Source: Neisseria dentiae
GTDB taxonomy: Bacteria > Pseudomonadota > Gammaproteobacteria > Burkholderiales > Neisseriaceae
Assembly (NCBI RefSeq): GCF_024580525.1
Contig: NZ_JANIKQ010000002.1
Span: 106,290-170,289 of the forward strand
Length of the DNA stretch: 64,000 nucleotides
Direction of reading: 5' to 3'
The position numbers and the translations under genes were made by a program. Positions within the stretch are counted from its first letter, which is position 1; each line of letters starts with the position of its first letter. The notes under the pieces are model-generated. The model made no database searches. It saw only the letters and a list, made by a program, of their open reading frames with translations, and was not told the DNA's origin. Positions 10,043 through 19,940 of the stretch are shown here, one piece after another.

Positions 10043-11480
10043 ACAGGCTGCGGTAGCAGGCATCATAGCTCTCGGCGGCCTTGTGCCAGCCGAAATCCTG
10101 CGCCATCGCCTGTTGGCGCACCGGCGACCAGGCGCGCGGTTTGCGCCACAGCGAAAGCGCGTTTTCGAGCGCGCCGCCCAATGAGCCTGCGGTCGGGTCG
10201 TCGAACACGAAGCCGGTGGCGGTTTTGCTTTTCAGCGTTTCTTCATCGGTTCGCACCACGGTGTCGGCCAGCCCGCCGGTGCGGCGCACCAAGGGCAGCG
10301 TGCCGTATTTCAGGCCGTAGAGCTGGGTGAGGCCGCAAGGCTCGAAACGGCTGGGAATCACAATCACGTCGCCGCCGCCGATAAGCTGGTGAGCCAGCTC
10401 TTCGTTATAGCCGATATACACGCCGACCTGCTGCGGATATTGCTCGGCCAGCCGCACAAACGCCTGCTCCATCTCGGGTGCGCCGCTGCCCAAGAGGGCA
10501 AACTGCAAATCAGGGTTGGCGGGCAGTTTTTCATGCAGCGATTCGAGCAGAAAATCGGCGCCCTTTTGCGGCGTGAGACGCGAAACCATCACGGTGAGCA
10601 TGGCTTTATCGTCGTCATTCAAACCGAAAAACGCCTGAACGGCCTTTTTATCGGCTTTTTTGCCCTGCATGGCTTTGGGATGGAAGGTTTTGGCCAATGC
10701 GGTATCGGTTTGCGGGTTCCAAACCTTATCGTCCACACCGTTGAGCACGCCGCTCAAACGGCCTTCCTGTTTGCGGGTATAGAGCAGGCCGGACATACCG
10801 TTGGCCGCCGGCTCGCGGGTGATTTCGTCGGCATAGGTGGGGCTGACGGTGGTAACGTGGTCGGCGTAAAACAGGCCGGCTTTCAAAAACGAAATTTGAC
10901 CGTGGAACTCCACGCCGTCCACATGGAACATTTCCCACGGCAGCCCGACTTCGCCCAAGTGTTTCGATTGGAACATACCCTGATAGGCGATGTTGTGGAT
11001 GGTGAACACGCTTTTAATATAGGCGTTCCACGCATTGAGATAGGCGGGCGCGAGACCGGCCTGCCAGTCGTGCGCGTGCAGGATGTCGGCCTTGCCCCAC
11101 ACTTCGTCGAGGCCGGTGGCCAGCGCGGCGGCGGCCCAGCCCAAAACGGCGAAACGGATCACGTTGTCGGCATAATCGAAATAATGCTCGTTGTGGTAGG
11201 GGTTGCCGGGACGGTCGTAAAGGTGGGGGGCATCGATGAGATACAGCCCCAAACCGTTGTATTCGGCGTAACGCACGGCGATATGGCCGCCGAAGGTGTC
11301 GCGCTCGGCCACCAATGCGGCATCGGGCAGCAAATCGCGCACATGGCGGTAATACGGCAGCACCGCGCGCGCGTCGTGTCCCAGCGCTTTCTGCGCAAAC
11401 GGCAGCGATCCCAGCACATCGGCCAGGCCACCGGTTTTGATGAGGGGATACAACTCGGAAGTTGCGTGGAGGATTTTCAT
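10035..11480 (-). CDS. glgA: Glycogen synthase (ADP-glucose)
   Basis: Family GT5 glucosyltransferase that extends alpha-1,4-glucan chains from ADP-glucose. The 481 residues (E. coli 477) start with the ADP-glucose-binding KTGGLADVLGSLP motif near residue 16 and contain HAHDWQAGLAPAYL near 135, FTIHNIAYQGMF near 165, GVLNGVDDKVWNP, VSRLTPQKGADFLL near 300, and the GT-B catalytic stretch IPSRFEPCGLTQLYGLKYGTLPLV near residue 376. AACAGGAATTG provides the ribosome-binding site. The stop codon falls in a miniature Correia-like repeat, so the last residue or two may be repeat-derived. Confidence 0.97.
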   Translation of the reverse strand: MKILHATSELYPLIKTGGLADVLGSLPFAQKALGHDARAVLPYYRHVRDLLPDAALVAERDTFGGHIAVRYAEYNGLGLYLIDAPHLYDRPGNPYHNEHYFDYADNVIRFAVLGWAAAALATGLDEVWGKADILHAHDWQAGLAPAYLNAWNAYIKSVFTIHNIAYQGMFQSKHLGEVGLPWEMFHVDGVEFHGQISFLKAGLFYADHVTTVSPTYADEITREPAANGMSGLLYTRKQEGRLSGVLNGVDDKVWNPQTDTALAKTFHPKAMQGKKADKKAVQAFFGLNDDDKAMLTVMVSRLTPQKGADFLLESLHEKLPANPDLQFALLGSGAPEMEQAFVRLAEQYPQQVGVYIGYNEELAHQLIGGGDVIVIPSRFEPCGLTQLYGLKYGTLPLVRRTGGLADTVVRTDEETLKSKTATGFVFDDPTAGSLGGALENALSLWRKPRAWSPVRQQAMAQDFGWHKAAESYDACYRSLLS

Positions 11481-11591
11481 ATTGCAATTCCTGTTAACAA
11501 TAAACGATGAAAAATAATTCTGTGAAGCGGTAAATTTTTTTCAGACGGCCTGCTGTTCAAATTAAGGCTGCCGCCGGCGCGCAATCTGTTT

Positions 11592-11745
11592 TATAGTGAA
11601 TCCAATTACTTCAGTACAAGGCAGCAAGCCGCAGACAGTACAAATAGTACGGAACCGATTCTGTTGCCGCTTTAGCGGCTTACAAAATCGTTCTCTTTGA
11701 GCTAAGGCGCAGCAACGCCGTAACGGAGTAAGTGGATTTACTATA
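11592..11745. repeat. Correia element, full-length form, between glgC and glgA
   Basis: 154-bp element with ends TATAGTGAATCCA and TGGATTTACTATA (inverted) and the characteristic interior CAAGCCGCAGACAGTACAAA, TAGTACGGAACCGATTC and GCGCAGCAACGCCGTA. Correia elements are neisserial MITEs inserting at TA, and some copies carry promoters or RNase III sites. Here it lies in the 329-bp gap between glgC and glgA and could uncouple their expression. Confidence 0.9.
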
Positions 11746-11758
11746 TCGGTTTGCGGGG

Positions 11759-11804
11759 TTTCAGACGGCCTTAATGCTTTTAAATGTTTAAAGGCCGTCT
11801 GAAA
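11759..11804. terminator. DUS hairpin after glgC
   Basis: TTTCAGACGGCCT and AGGCCGTCTGAAA form an inverted pair with a 20-base loop, five bases past the glgC stop. It may end part of the glgX-glgC transcript before glgA. Confidence 0.55.
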
Positions 11805-11809
11805 ACCGT

Positions 11810-13171
11810 TTAAATCAAATAATCGCCTTTTTCCACCTGTTCCTGCACGGCGGCTTTGGTTTTTTCTTCCAGCGCCAGCCTTTCCAGCATCGCGGGCGTA
11901 ACCAGCACCACTTCGCCGCTGGAGCTGATGCGGAAGCGTTTGGCGTCTTCTTCGGGATCGATGCCGATTTTCATGCCGTCGGGAATCACGCAGTTGCGCT
12001 CGATGATGCAGTTTTTCAGATGGCAGTTTCTGCCGATATACACGCCCGGCAGGATCACGGCGGAATCAATCACCGAATCTTCGTTGACGGTTACGCGGTC
12101 GAACAGCACCGACGAGCTGATTTGGGCATCGGTAATCAGGCAGCCGCCGCTGACGAGCGAGTTGTCGAGCGTGCGGCAATTGCGGTCTTTATAGAAAAAC
12201 TTGGTCGGCATCGGCTGGGTGGGCAGGCCGATAACCGGCCAGTTGCGGTCGAACAGGTTGAGCTGCGGGTGTTCGGTTACCAAGTCCATATGGGCGCGCC
12301 AGTAGCTGTCGAGCGTGCCGACGTCGCGCCAGTAGATGCTGCCCTCGGCGTTGCGCCCCATGCACGAACGCTCGAACGGGTGGGCATAGAGCACGCCGTC
12401 TTCGAGCGCGCGCGGAATTACGTCTTTGCCGAAATCGTGGTGGGTGTTTTCATTCACCACTTCCTCTTCAAGCGCCTGATAGAGATAGTCGGCATCGAAC
12501 ACATAAATGCCCATCGAGGCGAGCGAATGGTCGGGTTTTTCGCGCATGGCGGGCGGGTCGGCGGGTTTTTCAACGAATTCCTGTACTTTGAGGCTTTCAT
12601 TCACGGCCATAATGCCGAACTCTTTGGCCTCGCTGCGCTTCACTTCGATACAGCCCACGGTGCATTTGGCGCCGCTGTAAATGTGGTCGCGCAGCATCTG
12701 CATATAGTCCATTTTATAGATGTGGTCGCCGGCGAGAATCAGCACGTATTTGGGCTTGTAGTGCTCTTTCATAATCAGCACGTTCTGCCAAACGGCGTCG
12801 GCGGTGCCGCGGTACCACATACTCTCGTCGATCTGCTGGCGCGCAGGCAGCATATCGACGAACTGGCCGCGCTCGCGCGGCATAAACGACCAGGCGTGCT
12901 GGAGGTGGCGCAGCAGCGAGTGGGCTTCGTATTGGGTAAGTACGCCGATTCTGAGCAGATTGGAATTCAAACAGTTCGACAAAGTAAAGTCGATGATACG
13001 CCAGTTGCCGCCGAAATAAACGGCGGGTTTGGAACGGCGGTCGGTCATTTCATACAGGCGCGAACCGCGGCCGCCGGCCAGAATCAGCACGAGGGTGTTT
13101 TTGGCGATGTCAGTGTTGTGCAGCATACGTTCAGGCTCATAAGACAGGGGTTTCTCTTTGTGGGCATTCAT
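11810..13171 (-). CDS. glgC: Glucose-1-phosphate adenylyltransferase
   Basis: Makes ADP-glucose from glucose 1-phosphate and ATP, the committed step of bacterial glycogen synthesis, usually allosterically controlled by glycolytic intermediates. The 453-residue protein has the nucleotide loop LILAGGRGSRLYEMTDRRSK near residue 30, KPAVYFGGNWRIIDFTLSNC, WYRGTADAVWQN near 120, LAGDHIYKMDY near 145, EFVEKPADPP near 205, and a C-terminal beta-helix region. The open frame reaches 13225, but the ATG at 13171 overlaps the glgX stop (ATGA) and begins M-N-A-H-K-E-K, giving a normal N-terminus and coupled translation. Confidence 0.96.
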   Translation of the reverse strand: MNAHKEKPLSYEPERMLHNTDIAKNTLVLILAGGRGSRLYEMTDRRSKPAVYFGGNWRIIDFTLSNCLNSNLLRIGVLTQYEAHSLLRHLQHAWSFMPRERGQFVDMLPARQQIDESMWYRGTADAVWQNVLIMKEHYKPKYVLILAGDHIYKMDYMQMLRDHIYSGAKCTVGCIEVKRSEAKEFGIMAVNESLKVQEFVEKPADPPAMREKPDHSLASMGIYVFDADYLYQALEEEVVNENTHHDFGKDVIPRALEDGVLYAHPFERSCMGRNAEGSIYWRDVGTLDSYWRAHMDLVTEHPQLNLFDRNWPVIGLPTQPMPTKFFYKDRNCRTLDNSLVSGGCLITDAQISSSVLFDRVTVNEDSVIDSAVILPGVYIGRNCHLKNCIIERNCVIPDGMKIGIDPEEDAKRFRISSSGEVVLVTPAMLERLALEEKTKAAVQEQVEKGDYLI

Positions 13172-15147
13172 AAAGCTTCTCCAATTTGTGAAAAAATCCA
13201 AATGCCCATATTCGGCACGGTACATTTGGCGTGGTCAATGCGGGCCTGCGCCGGTGCGAGGCGGCAAACCCATTCTCCTTGCGGCAAGACGTATGTTTGC
13301 GGGCTGCGTTTGGCGTTAACCGCCAACAGCCACTTATTATCGATTAATACCTGCAACGACTTGGTTTCGCGGTTTTCCCAATCGCGGCTGTTCATTTCGC
13401 GGCCGTCTGAAACCAGCCAGCGCACGCGCTCCGTGTCCCACCACGCGTCTTCGCCCAACAGGCCGATTTCGCGGCGCAGCGCCAGCAGGCTTTGCACGTA
13501 GTGTTCCAAATCTTCATCGCGGCCGGCCCAATCGAGCCAGGTGGTTTCGTTATCCTGGCAATAACCGTTGTTGTTGCCGCGCTGGCTGTTGCCGAACTCG
13601 TCGCCGCCCAGCAGCATGGGCGTGCCGTTGGCCAGCAGCAGCGAGGCGAGCAGGGCTTTGGCGGCATAGGTGCGCGCTTCGAGCACCTGCGCTTGCAGGG
13701 TTTCGCCTTCTACGCCGTGGTTCCAGCTCAAATTATGGCTGTGGCCGTCGCGGTTGTCTTCGCCGTTGGCTTCGTTGTGTTTGTGGTTGTAGCTGAGCAA
13801 ATCGCGCAGGGTGAAGCCGTCGTGGGCGGTAATGAAGTTTACGCCTGCCGAGGGGCGTTTGCCGCTGTGCCTGAAAATGTCGGAAGAGCCGGCCAGCCGC
13901 TCGGCAAACGCGCCGAGATTGCCGCTCTCGTGCACCCAAAACGCGCGCATATCGTCGCGGAAGCGGTCGTTCCATTCGGCAAACGGATAGGGAAACTGCC
14001 CCAGCCGGTAGCCTTCGCCGCCGATGTCCCACGGCTCGGCAATCAGTTTGCGCCCCACCAGCACCGGGTCTTGCGCCACGGCTTGGAAAAAACGCCCGTA
14101 GGTGTGGAAATCAGGCTCGCGCCCCAGCACCGCGCCCAAATCGAAGCGGAAGCCGTCGATATGGAATTCTTCCGCCCAATAACGCAGGCTGTCCATCACC
14201 CAGCGGGTAACGTGGGTTTGCGACACTTGCAGGGTGTTGCCGCAGCCCGTCCAGTTGCAGTAGCCGTTACAGGTCAGCCAATACCAGGCCGGGCCGTCGA
14301 TGCCGCGCTGGCACAGCATCAGCCCCGTTTCCAAATCCTGCTCGGCGGTGTGGTTGTACACCACGTCTAAAATCACTTCGATGTCCGCCGCATGCAGGGC
14401 TTTGACTGCGCGGCGCAATTCGTTTGCCGCATCTTGCGGGTTGGCGGCGTAGCGCGGCTCGACGGCGAAATGCGAATAGGTGTTGTAGCCCCAATAATTG
14501 ACCAAACCGCGTTTTTGCAGGTGGTATTCGTCGAGGTGCAGGTGCACGGGCAGCAGCTCCACCGCGGTAACGCCCAAATCTTTCAGACGGCCTATCACTT
14601 GTTTGTCGGCCAGCGCGGCATAGGTGCCGGCATCCGGCAAACCGGGCATCAGTTTGGTCAGCCCTTTTACATGGGCTTCGTAAATCACGGTTTTGGCCCA
14701 CGGCACGTTAGGGCGCACATCGCCCTGCCAGTCGAACCCGCCCTCAACCGTTACCACGCTTTTGGGCGCAACGGCGGCATTGTCGCGCACATCGTCGTAG
14801 CGGAACCACGCCAGCTCGGCCTCATTGCGGTAATGCGCCGTGCCCGCCACCGCTTTCGCATAGGGGTCGAGCAGCAGTTTCTGCGGGTTGAAAAACAGCC
14901 CCGACGCGGCATGGCCGCTGCCGTACACGCGGTAGCCGTAATGCTGCCCCGCCCCCACGCCTTCGGCAAAACCGTGCCAGATATGGCCGCTGCGGGCAGG
15001 CAGGGGCAAACGGGTTTCGCCGCCGTTTTCGTCGAACAGGCACAGCTCCACCTTATCGGCGTGCGAAGAAAACAGCGCGAAATTGGTGCCGTTTGCTTGA
15101 ACGGTGGCGCCCATCGGGTATGGCAGGCCGTCTGAAAGGGTGTTCAC
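13168..15147 (-). CDS. glgX: Glycogen debranching enzyme
   Basis: Isoamylase-type GH13 enzyme that hydrolyses alpha-1,6 branches of phosphorylase-trimmed glycogen. The 659 residues include an N-terminal CBM48-like domain (GATVQANGTNFALFSSHADKV), the GH13 barrel with DVVYNHTAE near residue 260, the nucleophile region FRFDLGAVLGR near 340, the acid/base in KLIAEPWDIGG near 370, and FITAHDGFTLRDL near 440. The start is GTG at 15147, with weak GAAGAG upstream; a DUS lies in codons 5-9 (SDGLP). The 4-base overlap with glgC shows one operon. Confidence 0.95.
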   Translation of the reverse strand: MNTLSDGLPYPMGATVQANGTNFALFSSHADKVELCLFDENGGETRLPLPARSGHIWHGFAEGVGAGQHYGYRVYGSGHAASGLFFNPQKLLLDPYAKAVAGTAHYRNEAELAWFRYDDVRDNAAVAPKSVVTVEGGFDWQGDVRPNVPWAKTVIYEAHVKGLTKLMPGLPDAGTYAALADKQVIGRLKDLGVTAVELLPVHLHLDEYHLQKRGLVNYWGYNTYSHFAVEPRYAANPQDAANELRRAVKALHAADIEVILDVVYNHTAEQDLETGLMLCQRGIDGPAWYWLTCNGYCNWTGCGNTLQVSQTHVTRWVMDSLRYWAEEFHIDGFRFDLGAVLGREPDFHTYGRFFQAVAQDPVLVGRKLIAEPWDIGGEGYRLGQFPYPFAEWNDRFRDDMRAFWVHESGNLGAFAERLAGSSDIFRHSGKRPSAGVNFITAHDGFTLRDLLSYNHKHNEANGEDNRDGHSHNLSWNHGVEGETLQAQVLEARTYAAKALLASLLLANGTPMLLGGDEFGNSQRGNNNGYCQDNETTWLDWAGRDEDLEHYVQSLLALRREIGLLGEDAWWDTERVRWLVSDGREMNSRDWENRETKSLQVLIDNKWLLAVNAKRSPQTYVLPQGEWVCRLAPAQARIDHAKCTVPNMGIWIFSQIGEAL

Positions 15148-15219
15148 TGGGTTTAACTCTTCAATATCTATTTATCTGATTTTTTTTATCTAATTCGCTT
15201 CACAGGCCGTCTGAAAACC

Positions 15220-18200
15220 TTATTCCTTCTCCAAATACAGCCAAACCGTGGCCAGCGGCGGCAGGGTTAAGTTGAGCGACTGCGGTCTGCCGTGCGATTC
15301 CACCGCCTCGGTGGCGACGGTAGCACCCGATGAAACGCCGCTGCCTTGGTATTGCAGGCCGTCTGAATTCATCACTTCGCGGTAGGTGCCCGCGGCGTTT
15401 ACGCCGATGCGGTAGTTTTCGCGCACCACGGGGGTAAAGTTGCTTACCACAATCAGGCGGTTGCCTTCGCGGTCGCGGCGCTCGAAAGCGAACACGGAAT
15501 TATTGCCGTCGTCGGCCACCAGCCACTCGAAGCCTTCGGGCCATTGGTCGAGCTGGTAGAGCGGCGCGTGGCGGCGGTAGGTATGGTTGAGGTCGCGCAC
15601 GTAATCCTGCACGCCTTTGTGCCACAGGCCGCCGTGCGCTTCTTCGAGCAGAAACCAATCAAGCGCTTCGTTGTAGTTCCATTCGCGGCCTTGGGCGAAC
15701 TCGCAGCCCATAAACAGCAGTTTCTTGCCGGGATAGCCCCACATAAAGCCATAATAGGCGCGCAGGTTGGCAAACTTCTGCCAAGCGTCGCCGGGCATTT
15801 TGGCCAGCAGCGAACCTTTGCCGTGCACCACTTCGTCGTGCGAAATCGGCAGCACGAAGTTTTCGCTGTATTGGTACATCATGCCGAAGGTCATCAGGTT
15901 GTGGTGGTATTTGCGGTTAACCGGGTCTTCTTTCATGTAGCGCAGGGTGTCGTTCATCCAGCCCATGTTCCATTTGTATTGGAAGTTCAAACCTTCGGCG
16001 CGGGTAACGTTGGCAAACGAGGTGGATTCTTCGGCGATTTCGGCGGCGGCGGGCACTTCCTGCTGCAACATGGTGTTGGTGTCGCGCAGAAAATTGATGG
16101 CTTCGAGGTTTTCGCGGCCGCCGTATTGGTTGGGTATCCATTCGCCTTCTTTGCGCGAGTAATCGCGGTAAATCATCGAGGCCACGGCGTCCACGCGCAG
16201 GCCGTCGAAGCCGAAACGCTCTATCCAGTATAAGGCGTTGCCTTGCAGGTAGTTTTTCACTTCGGTGCGGCCGAAGTTGTAAATCAGGGTGTTCCAGTCT
16301 TGGTGGTAGCCTTCGCGCGGATCGGCGTGCTCATACAGCGGCGTGCCGTCGAAGTGGTTGAGGCCGTGGTCGTCAACGGGAAAGTGGCCGACCACCCAGT
16401 CGAGTATCACGCCTATGCCTGCGTTGTGGGCGGCCTGCACCAGCGCCTGAAGCTGCTGCGGCGAGCCGAAGCGGCTGGTGGGCGAATAAAGGCCGGTGGC
16501 CTGATAGCCCCAAGAGCCGTCGAACGGGTATTCCGACACGGGCAAAAGCTCGATATGAGTGAAGCCCATGTCTTTCACATAATTCACTAATTCTGTTGCC
16601 AAATCTTCATAAGTGAGCCAGAAATTGTTTTCGAGGTTGCGCCGCCACGAGCCTAAATGCACTTCGTAAATGCTGATGGGGCTGTCGATGGCGTTGGCTT
16701 GGCGGCGGAACGCAGGCTCGGGCATTTTTTCGGGCAGGCCGCGCACCACCGAAGCGGTGGTGGGGCGCAGCTCCGAGGCGAAGGCGAACGGGTCGGCCTT
16801 TTGGCGCACGTTGCCGGCGGCGTCGCGTATTTCGAATTTATACAGGGCGTTGAACGGCACGGCGGGGATAAAGATTTCCCAAATGCCGCTGGCGGCGTGG
16901 CGGCGCATCACGTGGCGGCGGCCGTCCCAGTTGTTGAACTCGCCGATCACCGAAACGCGCTGCGCGTTGGGCGCCCACACGGCGAAATTCACGCCGGCAA
17001 CGCCGTCGAACTCGGCCGGATGCGCGCCCAAGGCTTCATAGGGGCGCAGATGGGTGCCCTCGGTGAGCAGCCATTCGTCCATTTCCTGCAAATGCGAGCC
17101 GTAGCGGTAGGGGTCTTCGATTTTTTCAGACGGCCCGTCTGCACTGTATTGCACGCTCAAGGCGTAATCGGGCGCGCCCTCGGGCAGCACGGCGGCGAAA
17201 AAGCCGCGGCCGTCGAGTTTTTCGGCCGCCGCAATCAGTTTGCCGCTGCCGCGTTCCACAATATCCACCGCCAATGCGTCGGGCACAAGGCAGCGCACCA
17301 CTTCGCCGGTGCCGGCCAGCTCATGCCGGCCCAAGTAGGCAAACGGGTTGCCGTGGGTAGCGAAAAACAGGCTGTCGATGGTGCCGCGCTCTTGATCGTC
17401 GAGCGGCGGATAGGGTTGGGTTTGGCTGTTCTTTCTCATACGGACCTCGTTTAGCATGGCGAGTTGTTGCTCGATTAAAGGGTTGGCGGCAAACGCCTCC
17501 GCAGGCTGCGGCAGTTTGCGCGCCCAGTTGGGGTAGCCTTCGGCGATGCCCGGCACGTTGAAATTTTCGGTCATGCCCAGCAGGTTTTCGATTTGCACGG
17601 CATAAAGCGCGCAGCGGCTCTCGGCGCCGAAACGGTGCACGGCGTTGAGCAGGGCGGCGTCTAAGTTTTCAGACGGCCTGTATCCGTGGGGCAGGCAATG
17701 TGTTTCTTTCAGCGCGCGGATCAAGTCTTCTTTATCGCGCCCGCGCTGCTGCAAGGCCGTCTGAAAAGCCGCTTCGCCCGGCAGCGAACCCAAAGCATAC
17801 ATGGTTTGTAAATCGCTGCCCGCCCACCAGCCCGCCAGCGGCGCAACGTCGTGGGTGCTGGTTACGCACAGCGCCTGCCGGGGGTAGTGCTCGGGCAGCT
17901 CGTAACCGTGGGCGTGGCGGCTGAAATACATCACTTTGTAGGAAAAAATGCGGTAGCGGTCGAGCAGGCGGCGGGTGTCGTCGGGCACGGTGCCCAAGTC
18001 TTCGCCCACCACCACGCAGCGGTTGCGGTGGCTTTCCAAGGCGAGAATGGCAAACAAAACTTCTTGGGGGTAATGCACATAAGCGCCGTTCTCGGCGGTT
18101 CCGCCGCCCATCTTCCAAGCCGTTCCGCGTTGCGGCTCCTGGCCGTACTCTTCCGTACTGTCTGCGTCGCCGCGCCTTGAACGGCTTAGAATCTCGGCGG

Positions 18201-19614
18201 CAGCCTGTTCCGACACCACCCACCACAAACGGTTCAGCGACATCACATGGTCTATGCGCAGCACGCCGTAACAGCGCATATTCTCGCGTAATGTGGCGAT
18301 AAACTCGCGGCAGCCGGTGCGGCGCATGGCCACGGGGTGCCACGGCGGCAGGTTCCAGTTTTGCCCCGCCGGGCCGAGCGGGTCGGGCGGCGCGCCCACC
18401 GACATTTCCATGCAGTATTGGTTGCGCTTGAGCCAAGTGTCGGCCCCGCCGCGCGCCACGCCCACAGCCAAGTCGCCGTAAAGGCCGAGCCGCACGCCGT
18501 GCCGCGCCGCCGCCTCTTCCGCCTGCCGCAGCTGCACGGCGCACAGCCATTGCAGCCATTTGTAAAAACGGATTTCATCCTCGTGCGCTTTTGCAAACGC
18601 CTGCACCGCTTCACTTTGCGGATGATGGAATTCAGACGGCCACGCCGTCCAGCCGCTCTCTCCGCCCGCGCCGCCGTAGTGTTGGTCTAAAGCCTCAAAC
18701 AGAGCGAAGCCGTCAAGCTCGCCGCCTTTTTCTTCTTCAAACTGTTTAAAGGCCGTCTGAAAAGGCTGCGCGGCACGGCTTTTACTTTTTTCAAAATCGG
18801 CAAACACCAGCAGCAGGGCCTCTTTTTTCAGTGCCCACACCGCCGCATAATCCACCGTTTCCGCCGAACGCACCGCCGCCAGCCGCGCCTGCACCGCTTC
18901 GCTTGCCAGCCACTTGCGCGCCTTGGCGGCAAAACCGTATCCGGCAATAATGCCGCCCGCGTCGAGATACACGGCGTTCAGCCACAGGCGCGACGACGGG
19001 CTGTACGGGCTGGCGAAATCCGGCCGAGAAGTAAACAGCGCATGCAGCGGGTTGATGCCGATAAAGTCCACACCCCTATCGCCGCAAAACGCCGCTAGCC
19101 GCGCCAAATCACCGAAATCGCCCATGCCCCAGTTGTGCGCCGAGCGCAGGCTGTAAAGCTGCACGGCCAACCCGTTCATACGCCCACCATCTGTTATTTC
19201 CGGCGGTTGGTAAGCGTGTTCGGGCGCAGCCACCACCAGCACACGGTGTTTCAGACGGCCTTTGTTAATAATTAAACGATAATAACCGCTGTCTAATGCA
19301 GATAAAAAAACAGCAGAGCGGCGGCCGTCTGAATCCGACGCCGTAACCGTCTGCTGCTCATCATATTCGTTCGTTAAAGAGTAGCCGTCGTAACCCTCGA
19401 AATCGGGCGGCACGGCCAGCTCGGCAGGCCGCTGCGCCGTTATGGCCGCCACATCGTCAAACTCCCCTTCCGGCACGTCTGCCTCCAAACGTGCGAGCAG
19501 AGCCTCCAGCACCGCTTCTTTGGCCGGATGATAAACGCCGTCGATATCGTGGTAGCCGGCAGCCACCCCCGAACACGCGGCGCGTTCAAAAACCGAGTGA
19601 TTACTCATATTCAT
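15220..19614 (-). CDS. glgB: Fused 4-alpha-glucanotransferase (MalQ) and 1,4-alpha-glucan branching enzyme (GlgB)
   Basis: One uninterrupted 1464-residue frame. Residues ~1-730 are a complete MalQ (GH77): [11 protein letters not shown] and [10 protein letters not shown] near 155, INPLHALF near 185, the nucleophile in [15 protein letters not shown] near 453, the acid/base in [11 protein letters not shown] near 538, and [13 protein letters not shown] near 575. From ~735 to the end is a complete GlgB (GH13/CBM48): [54 protein letters not shown], the nucleophile in [27 protein letters not shown] with the acid/base, and [16 protein letters not shown]. The MalQ part carries an in-frame repeat insertion at ~474-501. 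No strong Shine-Dalgarno precedes M1 or M3. First gene of the glg cluster. Confidence 0.93.
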   Translation of the reverse strand: MNMSNHSVFERAACSGVAAGYHDIDGVYHPAKEAVLEALLARLEADVPEGEFDDVAAITAQRPAELAVPPDFEGYDGYSLTNEYDEQQTVTASDSDGRRSAVFLSALDSGYYRLIINKGRLKHRVLVVAAPEHAYQPPEITDGGRMNGLAVQLYSLRSAHNWGMGDFGDLARLAAFCGDRGVDFIGINPLHALFTSRPDFASPYSPSSRLWLNAVYLDAGGIIAGYGFAAKARKWLASEAVQARLAAVRSAETVDYAAVWALKKEALLLVFADFEKSKSRAAQPFQTAFKQFEEEKGGELDGFALFEALDQHYGGAGGESGWTAWPSEFHHPQSEAVQAFAKAHEDEIRFYKWLQWLCAVQLRQAEEAAARHGVRLGLYGDLAVGVARGGADTWLKRNQYCMEMSVGAPPDPLGPAGQNWNLPPWHPVAMRRTGCREFIATLRENMRCYGVLRIDHVMSLNRLWWVVSEQAAAEILSRSRRGDADSTEEYGQEPQRGTAWKMGGGTAENGAYVHYPQEVLFAILALESHRNRCVVVGEDLGTVPDDTRRLLDRYRIFSYKVMYFSRHAHGYELPEHYPRQALCVTSTHDVAPLAGWWAGSDLQTMYALGSLPGEAAFQTALQQRGRDKEDLIRALKETHCLPHGYRPSENLDAALLNAVHRFGAESRCALYAVQIENLLGMTENFNVPGIAEGYPNWARKLPQPAEAFAANPLIEQQLAMLNEVRMRKNSQTQPYPPLDDQERGTIDSLFFATHGNPFAYLGRHELAGTGEVVRCLVPDALAVDIVERGSGKLIAAAEKLDGRGFFAAVLPEGAPDYALSVQYSADGPSEKIEDPYRYGSHLQEMDEWLLTEGTHLRPYEALGAHPAEFDGVAGVNFAVWAPNAQRVSVIGEFNNWDGRRHVMRRHAASGIWEIFIPAVPFNALYKFEIRDAAGNVRQKADPFAFASELRPTTASVVRGLPEKMPEPAFRRQANAIDSPISIYEVHLGSWRRNLENNFWLTYEDLATELVNYVKDMGFTHIELLPVSEYPFDGSWGYQATGLYSPTSRFGSPQQLQALVQAAHNAGIGVILDWVVGHFPVDDHGLNHFDGTPLYEHADPREGYHQDWNTLIYNFGRTEVKNYLQGNALYWIERFGFDGLRVDAVASMIYRDYSRKEGEWIPNQYGGRENLEAINFLRDTNTMLQQEVPAAAEIAEESTSFANVTRAEGLNFQYKWNMGWMNDTLRYMKEDPVNRKYHHNLMTFGMMYQYSENFVLPISHDEVVHGKGSLLAKMPGDAWQKFANLRAYYGFMWGYPGKKLLFMGCEFAQGREWNYNEALDWFLLEEAHGGLWHKGVQDYVRDLNHTYRRHAPLYQLDQWPEGFEWLVADDGNNSVFAFERRDREGNRLIVVSNFTPVVRENYRIGVNAAGTYREVMNSDGLQYQGSGVSSGATVATEAVESHGRPQSLNLTLPPLATVWLYLEKE
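18112..18192. repeat. In-frame 81-bp inverted-ended repeat inside the MalQ domain
   Basis: The ends CTTCCAAGCCGTTC and GAACGGCTTAGAAT are inverted repeats (12 of 14 match). The interior GTACTGTCTGCGTCGCCGCG resembles the CGCAGACAGTAC core of Correia-type elements. The length of 81 bp equals 27 codons, so the frame survives. It separates the MalQ nucleophile motif from GAYVHYP, which usually follows within about 15 residues. Confidence 0.55.
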
Positions 19615-19940
19615 TAATATATTGTTTGTGAAGTTGATTTTTTAATTTTGGCGCAGGTTGGGCAATAGTAATATAAATCCGCCGTTTTGTCGTAGGTAAT
19701 TTCGTGTAGGAAGCTGATTAACTGATATAGGCCAAATCAAACACAGCTATCCTAATCTGAAAAGTTCTTTGGGTTAGCATCAACCTTCACCCATATATAC
19801 CCGCTTTTAAAAAAATTAACCTTATTATACAATCGCCGCGCCTGTTACCATGCCGTTTTACAGATATGGGCAACATGCGGGAAAGCGTTGCCGAAAGTAG
19901 GTGCAACGCATTTTATTAAGAAAATTCAGGGAGTAATAAA
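19615..19940. promoter_or_regulatory. Divergent promoter region, malQ-glgB / RTX gene
   Basis: 326 AT-rich bases between the glycogen cluster and the RTX gene, with no DUS and no ORF. TATTATACAAT at 19823-19833 could serve as a -10 for the plus-strand RTX gene, leaving a ~100-base leader, but no convincing -35 was found. GGGAG at 19929-19933 is the RTX ribosome-binding site. Confidence 0.4.

Noticed and set aside
12020..13501. 493-residue open frame on the plus strand
   Set aside because: Antisense to glgC and the end of glgX; no ribosome-binding site and no recognisable domain.
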